Assembly: GCA_025093555.1 (NCBI GenBank)
Contig: JAIWNF010000036.1
Location: 62,001 to 126,000, forward strand
DNA from: Circinella umbellata
Lineage: Eukaryota; Mucoromycota; Mucoromycetes; Mucorales; Lichtheimiaceae
Direction: 5' to 3'
DNA length: 64,000 bases
Below are positions 30,095 to 39,220 of this stretch, piece after piece. How positions within the stretch are numbered: position 1 is the first letter of the stretch; every line of letters begins with the position of its first letter. The notes under the pieces were generated by a model. It searched no databases. It saw only the letters and a program-made list of their open reading frames with translations, and was not told where the DNA came from. The translations under genes were made by a program, and so were the position numbers.

Positions 30095-31238
30095 GGATTG
30101 ATTTTTTCTTAAAAAAAAAAAAGAAAGACAAAAAAAAAAATTGAAAGAAGAAAAAAGAAGTTGCTTTTCTCTTGTCAAAAATAAAAGAAATAATAATATG
30201 CAAAAAAAAAAAAAGTTAGAATTGGAGACACAAAAAAGAAAAAAAGAAACGCGAGAAGCTGAGAAAGTAAGAAAGAGGAGAGACAAGAAAAAAGGTACAA
30301 CAGAAAATACCTAACTCGGGTAAAGTAACAGTTACACTTACAATGCAACTTTTTTTTTTTGATACTTTTACTACAAAAATCGTTATTCATTATTTAGTAT
30401 TATTATCCTTAATGTACACGTGACTATTTTACTAACTAAAACAATGTAACTAATCAACCAACCAAAACCCCCCATATTAATATGCAGGGCTTATTTTTAT
30501 TCAAAATTATCATTTGGATTGTAGTAAATAGATATCGATTAGCCGATCAACATTTTAGATTAGAAGAAGGAGTGTTATTATAGGTTCCGAGTAACACAAT
30601 ACTTATAAAAAGTTATATGATATTATAAAATAAAAATTATAATAAAACGCCACAAGGCTTGGTAATGTGCTTTTGTATATATATATATAAATGTGCGTGT
30701 GTATATGTATAGATATATTTATATGTAGGTGTATATGTAGGTGTGTGTGTGTGTGTGTGTAATGAAAAAAGCGTGTGTATTGCTATATTGTTTTTGTGTA
30801 CTGTGTGTGTGATTAATAGATGTGCACCAATAAACACCTTCATATTACGAAAAGGATCCCCTTTTCATCACATGGACATAATAAAAGTAATTACTTTCCT
30901 TGTTTCCTATTTATTTCTTTAAATAGTATTGATAATTATGAATATTACATATATATATATGTATATACTTTAATTCTCTTGGTCTCTTTTCAATATTAAT
31001 GACTAGGATTGATTGATGCAAAAAAGGTAAGAAAACTCCGGACTATATATAAATGGCATTACAAAACAGAAACGTGAAAATGTTTAGCTGCTATGTTGTA
31101 GTGAGCTGTTAAAGCGGAGATAGACTTGTTACACTGAGGCGTAATGCCAAGAAGTGTTGTGTCTAGGTAACATATATTTTTTTTACAACATGAATAATAT
31201 AACTCTTGTTCTCTCTCCCTTTTATATATATATTACTT
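30095..31238. other. intergenic upstream of the BTB gene and left of the transposon
   Basis: Poly-A/T-rich proximal stretch (30100-30360), then unremarkable A+T-rich DNA. A microsatellite occurs near 30680-30760. No supported gene. Confidence 0.45.
30739..30760. repeat. (GT)n microsatellite
   Basis: About eleven GT units, preceded by TATATGTAGG-type repeats from about 30680. Confidence 0.85.
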
Positions 31239-31377
31239 TACTGGTTTTTTCCAAATTATTTGCGCCAATAAGGATGAGATTTTGCGTTTCCACAGGATTT
31301 TTTTTGCGTTACCTATGAAGGGTTTTGCGTTGTCTAGGGAACAAATTTGTGCCAGTGATTTTGCACTACAAGTTTTG
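31239..31377 (+). repeat. left terminal inverted repeat
   Basis: Near-identical to the reverse complement of 34682-34819. The match ends abruptly after the CTACAAGTTTTG stretch, beyond which the two sides differ completely. Confidence 0.92.
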
Positions 31378-31707
31378 TGTTCCTATTTTTGCGTCGCTCT
31401 GCTTATCTATTTTTATAACGCGAACAAAGTGGCTAGAAGAATTTTGATCGAAGTTGAAGCAAATCAAAGTAAGACAGCGGTCAGCATTATTGTTCTTAGG
31501 TTTAATATTATTAATATAATAGGTGTTCGAAGAGACAGATTGAGTGAGAAAGATCGTCTTGTAGTAAAATAAAAGCTGGTACATATACAGTGTTTCGGGA
31601 ATTACTAGTCACCCATTTTGAAGGATGTCGCGTTTTCACCTGTCGCATTTTTTTTAATGCTTGTTTCTGAAACCAAAATATTTTTTTAATAGAGGGTAAA
31701 AAATGAA

Positions 31708-31787
31708 CTGGTGTCAACTAAAGCTTAAAAAAATTGCACCAGTGTGAACCAGAGCTTAAAAAATTGCATCGGTGTGAACCAGAGCTA
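31708..31787 (+). repeat. iteron cluster A, three ~30-bp units
   Basis: Three tandem degenerate copies of a unit close to CCAGTGTGAACCAGAGCTTA followed by an A-run and TTGCA. The cluster ends 23 bp before the first in-element ATG (31811). The same unit recurs at 32702-32768. Confidence 0.85.
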
Positions 31788-31810
31788 GTTAACTGGCACG
31801 GCTAAAGTGA

Positions 31811-32422
31811 ATGAGGCAGCAAAAGCTAATAAAAAAAGACTATGACGTTTGGATTTACCCAATCACTTTTGACTATGACATGTTGCTGAGATTTAAACAG
31901 GTAAGCATAAAGCATAGAAGAGAAAAAAGTTCATACATTATTACTTTATTAGCGTCAATATTAAAAAAAAGTTATTGGTATCATGGATTGGTTCAATAAT
32001 GTCACAATGGAATATAACTCCAATAATAAAAAGACGTGGGAGAAAAAACAGAAGGAAGAAATCCTAATGCCAGGAGAAAATCTAATGGAGAGTTCATGAT
32101 TGCGTGTGTGGAGATGAAAATTCTACTTATGTTAGTGCTACCAAGAACATTGTTAACAATTGGACCATTAATAATGAATCTACCATTAGTCGAACTACTG
32201 CCATTGAATCCAGTGCTATGGAATCGAGTTTATTTGAAGTGATAAGTACGTCTTCGAAAGTGTTAACTGTAGCTGCAATAGAATTTAGTATTAACAGATC
32301 CAAATTCTATTATAGCACTACAAACATTTACAGATAGCAGCAGCAGCAATGATAATCTCCTTGAAGACATTCAAAATACATGTACCATTTGTGACACCTT
32401 TGAGTGTAAAGGGAACAAATAA
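31811..32422 (+). CDS. first coding region of the transposon, structure unresolved
   Basis: Several open segments occur in different frames and probably belong to one spliced or decayed gene. 31811-31900 starts at an ATG just after iteron cluster A, reads MRQQKLIKKDYDVWIYPIT and runs into a good donor (CAG then GTAAGC). An ATG at 31983 opens 38 codons (MDWFNNVTMEYNSNNK). From about 32097 another frame reads DCVCGDENSTYVSATKN and continues Ser/Thr-rich to 32337. The last segment reads NTCTICDTFECKGNK and stops at 32422. One alternative reading after a possible acceptor gives the basic stretch KRRGRKNRRKK. The Cys-x-Cys and Cys-x2-Cys pairs might bind zinc. I could not find a splice set that joins all segments, and I assign no function. 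Confidence 0.3.
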
Positions 32423-32701
32423 GTAAAATACAACACTCTCTGTGGCAAAATGGATGTCGAACAATAATATTTAGTTACTTCAACAATATAATTTGGTCAA
32501 ATATTATATTTACAGTAAGTATGACAAATAGCTAGTTATTATTATCATTTTATTTTTTTAATAGTTATAAGTTCCAACCCATATATTAATACAATTAATC
32601 ATTTTACATTAGAATAATCTCGCTACTAGGGTCATCATTTCCTAAGTGAGAACAATTAATTTTTTTTGCCTCATACATGTTATCCGGGCCGAGAAAATAA
32701 A

Positions 32702-32768
32702 CCAGTGTGAACCAGTGTGAACCAGAGCTTAAAAAATTGGACCGGTGTGAACCAGTGAACCGGAGCTT
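32702..32768 (+). repeat. iteron cluster B, ~30-bp units
   Basis: Two to three degenerate copies of the same unit as cluster A (GTGTGAACCAGAGCTTA, A-run, TTGG), ending 43 bp upstream of the ATG of the recombinase-like gene at 32812. Confidence 0.85.
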
Positions 32769-32811
32769 CCTCTCTTCCTTTGTGCTTTACTCTTCATATC
32801 TCTTTATCAGA

Positions 32812-34197
32812 ATGAATATTACAGAAGGCCAGGCATTATGCATGCTCTTTTCAATGGAGTGCACAGAAGAAAACATTAGCCTGTTGACCAAGAAACTTGA
32901 AAGCTATGAAGAACTTCTATTGTGCTACGAGACACACTCACTGAACCCTGTACTTGTCACCAAGTCACGAGCGTTTTCCTTGCCTTACACGTTTAAACGC
33001 TATTTGATTGAGTCACCTACGGCAAATCATGCAACAAATGAAGTAAAATTGTGTATGTAATCTAAGAATGTTTGCTCTTGTATGATTCTAATATGCACGC
33101 TTGATTTTTTCTTGTAATGTAGCGTCTGGTACGCATGTAGTTCAATTTATAAATGATGCCTTCTGTGCCAATGAAGTACCAAACAACCCCGCATATACTC
33201 AAGAAGATATTACTTCCAAGGATATCTTTACTTCCATTCTACCTTATACCGACATATTTGACGAAAAAACGGTTCTTGGATTTTCTCAATGGTGCGTGAA
33301 AAACAAACCTGAATTCATAACGTTGCCGGTCACCAGAAAACGAAAACACAGTGTCAATGTCAGAACCCGGCGACTATACGTCCTAAAAAAAAGAATATTT
33401 AGGTAAAGCTACATAGTTGTGTCATACTGCTCTATTATACTAATTGTCTTTTTTTATTACATGGTAGCTAATTTGGCTAAGAACATTGTCATGTTCTTAC
33501 CCAACCATCAAAATTACATCAAAAAACTGAAAGAAGGAGGATACGAAATTGTTGGTTACGCGCGGAAGTCACCTGGGGAACAACCAAATCAATTAGCAAA
33601 TTTGACAGCCATGGTGAACAAACTGAAGGAACTATCTTTAGTAAATAAATGCTTTATATCAAGAGTTAGCAATGCTTCTGACGAGCTAGAAGAACGAGAC
33701 CTGCGTGACACATCAACTTTGAACATACCAGGAACCCACGGAAATACCCAAGGTATGTTGTACGTTATTATATCTATAAACAAAGATAATTATATACCTG
33801 ACCCTCCTACTTTTTAGATATGATCAGTCACATTGCTTCTAGCAACAAAAAAATATGCCTCGTTGTCATTGACTACGCTGGCTTCAGCACAAACCAACAG
33901 AATATTTATGATTTTGTCCAGTAAGTTATTAACTTATAAAACCAAACAACTTAATTTTTTTATGTCCAAACTTGTTAATAGACTAACATTTCTTTTACAA
34001 GTAACCACAAGGCATTGGAAAAGATAATCATTGACCAAATACCGTATTACAACCAAACAACATGCTTTACTAGAAGTCAAATACTAGATGATATTTCAGT
34101 TCTCCCTGTATTTGACTGCCGAATGAAGACTTTACAACGGGTGTCACTAAAAAAGGTGTACAATCAAAAAGGTGTACTTTTTGAAAGAGCGATATGA
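32812..34197 (+). CDS. transposon protein with serine-recombinase-like domain
   Basis: Proposed exons: 32812-33052, 33123-33402, 33468-33752, 33818-33920, 34002-34197. All junctions are GT-AG and keep frame except exon 2 to 3, which is off by one base; one base fewer in the A8 run near 33384-33391 would restore it, or a weaker donor near 33350 is used. The N-terminal half (MNITEGQALCMLFSM onward) is unrecognised and ends in a basic patch, TRKRKHSVNVRTRRL. The C-terminal half reads KKLKEGGYEIVGYARKSPGE, then LVVIDYAGFSTNQQNIYDFV about 85 residues later. These positions mimic the G-Y-A-R-x-S motif (catalytic Ser) and the L-V-V-x-x-x-D-R-L-x-R motif of resolvases, with Asp kept but the arginines lost. 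The last codons (KKVYNQKGVLFE) overlap an inverted repeat. The recombinase link is inferred from pattern only. Confidence 0.5.
34149..34186 (+). repeat. internal inverted repeat, coding copy
   Basis: A 38-base A/GTGTAC-rich block inside the last codons of the recombinase-like gene. It is the reverse complement of 34634-34671 with about one mismatch. Confidence 0.88.
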
Positions 34198-34598
34198 ATA
34201 GCAAAGGAAGCACACTTTTTTTATTTCTTTCCTATAACACTCGAACCTCAAACTATCTCTTATTATCTATCGAATTAAAGAAATTCTGTAACAGATCCTT
34301 ATCAGTGTCAGGAAGTGGTAGTGTAGCTACCGATTTCGACAACGAAAAGAAAAAGTAATGTTCAATCCATCCAAATCACAACCTACGGAACAACTTGTTA
34401 TCATAAAGTTGGATGGAATTTTTTTTTGGCTTCGCTGTCAATTATAAAACTACATGAAGATACGTGTCTTCACAGAAACATTTTACTCTTTTGAATAACT
34501 CTTATAAAATTAATATTATTTGATTCAGTAAATATTCGGTTTTGAAAAAATACTTGTATGGAAAGATGCATCACGTCTACGATTAGGCCATAGAACCC

Positions 34599-34671
34599 AA
34601 TTGTACACCTTTTTTATGACTGGAATTGCGGGATTTCAAAAAGTACACCTTTTTTATTGTACACCTTTTTT
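34599..34671 (-). repeat. subterminal TTGTACACCTTTTTT repeats
   Basis: One copy of the short unit at 34599-34616 and a double unit at 34634-34671, just inside the right terminal repeat. The double unit pairs with 34149-34186 to form a stem with a loop of about 450 bases. Confidence 0.85.
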
Positions 34672-34681
34672 CGTGTTTCCC

Positions 34682-34819
34682 CAAAACTTGTAGTGCAAAA
34701 TCACTGGCACAAATTTGTTCCCTAGACAACGCAAAACCCTTCATAGGTAACGCAAAAAAACTCTGTGGAAACGCAAAATCTCATCCTTATTGGCGCAAAT
34801 AATTTGGAAAACACCAGTA
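34682..34819 (-). repeat. right terminal inverted repeat
   Basis: Reverse complement of the left end (31239-31377), with a few mismatches near the outer tip. Confidence 0.92.
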
Positions 34820-35533
34820 CTACTTATTATCAAAAGAGGGAAAAGGAAAAGCTTTTGTATTTCTATCGATAATCTAAAAGAAATGATATCATGAAAAAAT
34901 AATAATACTAAGTCCTTTTATTTCACCCTACTTTTTTATTATGAGGCATTTGTTTTTTTAGGAGTGAAAATTTTTAAATAAATATAAAAAATGCACTTTG
35001 ATCATCTATTATTATTATTATAATAACAAAAACAATCCAAATTTGTTAATACGGAAAATATGTTTAATTTTTTGGTATATTCAAAAATTACGTAAAGTAC
35101 CATTACTTTCCCTTGTACCATCGAGTATAAATAATATAGACTTGCCCTTTATTATTATCCCATCCCTTTAATTTTTCACACACAAAACTCGATTGTACTA
35201 CTCGACTTTTTCTTTATTTATCAAACCCTTTGGATGATTTCCTTTGACTTCCAATCCCCATGGTCAAATCGTTTTTTTTTTTTTATGTGAAACGGAAAAT
35301 TTTTCCTTTATATATTTTAGGAACAATGATAAAATGTACTTTAGAAAGTGGGGGTATATTTATTTATTATTATCAGCAAGTAAATTATTATAATAGTATT
35401 AACAGTAATTAATGTATGACATATAACCAGTAATAATAATATTTGTTATTATTATAGAAATAGATATTGAAAATCAAAGGGAGAGAGAGAGAGATTCTGT
35501 GTTTTTTTTTTCGGTCTAAATAATTAATATATC
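34820..35533. other. intergenic, right flank of transposon
   Basis: A+T-rich, with T-runs and a GA-repeat at about 35480-35495. No gene seen. Confidence 0.45.
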
Positions 35534-36616
35534 TCAGGTAAATAGTTGATCCAAAACTTTCTCCATTGTCATTTGGGCACTGTCCATGAGACCCTCTTTA
35601 TCCTTGATGAACCCGGTCCCTTCCATCCATTTCAATCCTTTTTGTACAACAATACTTGAATCGGTATATGATCGAAAATCAGCCATAGCTGTCAGACATC
35701 GAATCCGTAATAAATCTTCTAATTGCTTTGTTGTTTTATCTTTAGTATGATGATGAACCAGGATTTCATTATTTACTTCAATTGTTCGATAATGACCATG
35801 ACTATAATTATCTACTATTTGTTGTTTGTTGTTACTTTTTGTTGTTGATGGGGCCATAAAAAAAAAGAGGGTATATAGAAATAAATGAACTATATAGCCA
35901 ACGAAATATCGGAATAAAGTATGGCTATAATAGTAGCAGCAAAAATCGTGGGGTCGAATTATACCGATGGATCGGTCGTCATCTTTTGCAGCCAGGGTAA
36001 CAGTAAATAAAACAGATTGATATTTATCATTTTCGTCATCACCACCATCGTCTTCATTAATAAAATAATTATTAATGTTGTTGTTGTTATGATAATAACG
36101 CCAACGAATGGGTATTGTAATTTGGTATTGATGTTGCTGAATATTAGTATAGAGCTCCTGTTCTTGTTGTCGTCGTCGGCGTTTATATAACTGATTTAGT
36201 CCTCGACAAAATGTTTCTACGTCATCTGGATGAATTCGTCTCATAATCGGCTGTCCAGTATATTGTTGTTCTTGTGGAGTTGTTGGATATGTATGTTGAA
36301 TAATTCCATATGGACTCAATTTAAGAATATTTACGTTTTTCTTGTGGTATTGTTGTTGTCTTTGTTGTTTTTGATTCTTCAACTGAAGACACCAATAATC
36401 AAAAGGTTCAATAGGATCATGATGTATTTGAAATAGTACATCATGATATTTCAAATCGTTGGAATGTTTACCAACAAGTAAGTCGGATGAATTATATCCC
36501 AATAATTGGGTGGCTTCTTCAGATGCCAGTAATATGATTCGAGTGATTCTATGTACAATTATAATAAATGATGATGATAGTAATGATACATCTTGCTGCT
36601 GTTGAGAATCAACCAT
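35534..36616 (-). CDS. PAS-domain protein
   Basis: A single open frame of 360 residues from ATG 36616 to a stop at 35534. Near the N-terminus, ITRIILLASEEATQLLGYNS followed by SDLLVGKHSNDL has the form of a PAS domain (an I-L-x-A-S/N-x-x-A-x-x-L-G-Y core). A second PAS-like stretch may lie at about 115-225 (IMRRIHPDDVETFCRGLNQL), where the H-P-x-D motif is common in PAS domains. It contains Gln- and Asn-rich inserts. Residues near 225-255 (YYYSHTLFRYFVGYIVHLFL) are aromatic and hydrophobic and could be a membrane-associated helix or a buried PAS strand set. The C-terminal third is helical. Cysteine of the LOV photoreceptor motif (GRNCRFLQ) is absent, so no blue-light flavin site is indicated. 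The sensed signal is unknown. A missed intron is possible, but the frame is open throughout. Confidence 0.72.
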   Translation of the reverse strand: MVDSQQQQDVSLLSSSFIIIVHRITRIILLASEEATQLLGYNSSDLLVGKHSNDLKYHDVLFQIHHDPIEPFDYWCLQLKNQKQQRQQQYHKKNVNILKLSPYGIIQHTYPTTPQEQQYTGQPIMRRIHPDDVETFCRGLNQLYKRRRRQQEQELYTNIQQHQYQITIPIRWRYYHNNNNINNYFINEDDGGDDENDKYQSVLFTVTLAAKDDDRSIGIIRPHDFCCYYYSHTLFRYFVGYIVHLFLYTLFFFMAPSTTKSNNKQQIVDNYSHGHYRTIEVNNEILVHHHTKDKTTKQLEDLLRIRCLTAMADFRSYTDSSIVVQKGLKWMEGTGFIKDKEGLMDSAQMTMEKVLDQLFT

Positions 36617-38941
36617 GCTTTTGTTTTTCTTTTTTGATTATATAATAGTAAGAATAATAGGAATAAATTATAATACAACAGCAAAAATAAATAAAGAATA
36701 AAAAAAAAAGTACAAAATAAAAAAGATAGAAAGAGGAGAACAAAATAAAAAAGATAGAAAGAGGAGAACAAGAGAGAGTAAAGAAGAGTAGATATTTAAT
36801 AATATGTTTGTTATTGCAAAAGATGAAGTGTGCGGTAGTTGTATAATGAGCCTCTATCCCCTCCGTCTTCCTTCCCCACACATTATTAAATTGAGAAGGC
36901 ACTATAATTGCCCGACTCACACACAAAGAAGATGTTCACATGTTTATATGGTTAATTGCTACTAGAGGAGTATACATCGTTGACAATTGTAGGCACCAAT
37001 AAAAAATGCTTCTTCTCTTTGACCCCGCATTTTATTTTAACACGTAGGTGTTCTGTGACGAACCAATGACGATCGTTGTTAAAATATAAAGAATAACTTA
37101 TATAGAAAAGTACGTAGTTTTATTTTTTTTTATTAATTATATATTGTGTATTCTTTCATCATCATAATCATCATTTTTTATTACATATGGTTGATTTATT
37201 TTTGAATGGGTTAAATAATTCTTTCCTGTTAATGAAAGATAAAAAAGAAACATTTCCTTTCAGAACTTTTTACAAAATAAAAGAAAAAAAAAAGTAGTGT
37301 CTTGTATATTTTCTTTTACAATAGTAAAAGAACCATGAATATACGTCATTTGTGTAACTAACATCATCAAAAAAGGAATTAATAGTATCCCTTTTTTGCG
37401 CCGATAAAAAATAATGTAGGGAAAAATAAAATACCAGTGCGCAACAAATATTTCGCTCTTTAATTTTATAGTTTGTTATGCATAAATGTTTATAAGTTTT
37501 ATCGTTTTTTTTCTAACAAAGATTATCAACTTTCTTCTGTTTTGTTGTCAAATTTTAAAAAAAAAGGTCACGCTTCTACATATCATTCAATAAAAAAAGA
37601 ATATTCTTCAGTTTATAATTTTGTATTTTGTGCATGTGTATCTGTGTGCATGTGTTCCATAATAAAACCATCATAATACTTAGAATCATGTGAGTGTACA
37701 TTATCATGGGGCTGGAACATATTTTTTTTGAATGCCTGAAAATAATTTTAAATATCAATTGTTTTCCAAGTGGGAGCAGGAGTAATTTAATAATAAATTA
37801 CAGTGTAATAATAATAATATGACATCCAGTAGCAAATGATTATATTATCTTATTATGGGCGTTTGTAATTCCATGCTACGTATATACTTTATCGAATAAC
37901 CCAACTAGGTCATTGATTTATCAATATTACTATATTCATTATTATCATACCTTTAGTCATTTCAGCAATCCCCCCTCCCCTTTTTTTTCAAGAAATATCA
38001 TTTTTTCCCCAATACATATATTTTCTACGTATGTTTTCCCAGCTTTATAATAAACATCATTTTTATCAGCACCTTTACTTCTTTTTATTTGAGTACGTAA
38101 CCAAGTGTTTATATTTATCATGGCAACCACTCCATACACTACTATGCTATATTTTCTATGTGGTATCGTTTACCTTCCTCCCACTCTCCCTCTTTTTTTT
38201 ACCAATATTGTCCAGTTAAATGTACATGTTTATAAGTTTATGTTTATGTTTATTACACTTAATACATCCAAAGATACAAAAAACCATGAATAGAATACGC
38301 TATTATTGTCGTATCCATATTTGATGCTTTTACACTACAGCAGTATAGTAGTTTCATATATATATTTTTACCACAAAGCAAGAACTATAATCCATCCATT
38401 TGATGAACAGAGAAGTTTGTGAAAAACTAAACTATGGTTACTATTTATTGTAATTATAAAAATACTTTTAACAGAATTCTTGATGGTTCTCGAATTATAA
38501 TAGTATCAACTAGCCGTTAATAGGGCAGTCATAATTCAGTACGTATAAGAATATGTAAGTTCTGTTATTTTTTGTTGCGTCATTAAAATTCGATTTGCCA
38601 TATGGAGTAGTATCCCATTTTATACAGGAAGCTGTGAATAATTGTACGCTACGTACAGCAATAGATACATATGCATAGTAACATAGTCATGTTTTAATCT
38701 CTACTTTGCTGAAGAAAAGACTTTGATCTTAATATATATTTCCTAACATTTAATAATCTAAAGCTTAAAAAATAAGTTATTCTGATTGTCTCAAATATTG
38801 GCTTAGATAAATTACTTTATAGTACGTAGTAAAACTCAAGGCATTGTTATTAGATATTTGACATGATACTCCATTAATAAAATATACAGTACTGCCAAGT
38901 TACATACGTGGAAATACATTGTTAGAACTGTTGAAATAAAT

Positions 38942-38973
<32 letters not shown>

Positions 38974-39220
38974 CTCTCTATCATTCCCCTCACCGCTACA
39001 TGTTGTAATGCGTAGTGATCAATTATAGTTTGAATATTTAAGAAGGGTAACAAGAAAAATAAACTTTTTAATGAAAAATGAAAGAATGGGAAAGACAGAA
39101 AAAAAAATACATAAACAGATATCTACTTTTCGAATAATAAAAAGAAAATTACTATCAAAAATCTATGGTACAGTACAAATTTGGGGATTCAGGGTTATTT
39201 TGATGAACCTTTAAGAATAT
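36617..39220. other. intergenic, about 2.6 kb, no supported gene
   Basis: A+T-rich with a purine-rich direct duplication near 36718-36772 (AAAATAAAAAAGATAGAAAG twice), T-runs, and an AT microsatellite at 38945-38974. Short open frames lack family features. Confidence 0.5.
38945..38974. repeat. (AT)n microsatellite
   Basis: Roughly fifteen uninterrupted AT units in the 3' flank of the aconitase gene. Confidence 0.9.

Larger units (their letters stand above)
31239..34819. mobile_element. 3.58-kb transposon with ~139-bp terminal inverted repeats
   Basis: The sequence starting TACTGG at 31239 reappears, reverse-complemented, ending CCAGTA at 34819. The two ends match almost perfectly for about 139 bp with only a few differences near the tips and at 31300-31305. 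Both ends contain several TTTTGCGTT or TTTGCGCC motifs. A TA dinucleotide borders each end, which could be a target duplication, but longer duplications were not convincing. Inside are two coding regions on the plus strand, each preceded by 30-bp iterons, and a set of inverted TTGTACACCTTTTTT sites near the right end. The downstream gene product resembles a serine recombinase. No DDE or DDD transposase, tyrosine recombinase or reverse transcriptase was recognised. The family is not one I can name. Confidence 0.85.

Noticed and set aside
31282..31572. Open frame of 96 codons at the left end of the transposon
   Set aside because: It runs through the terminal inverted repeat, has no domain features and no equivalent reading is needed in the right copy.
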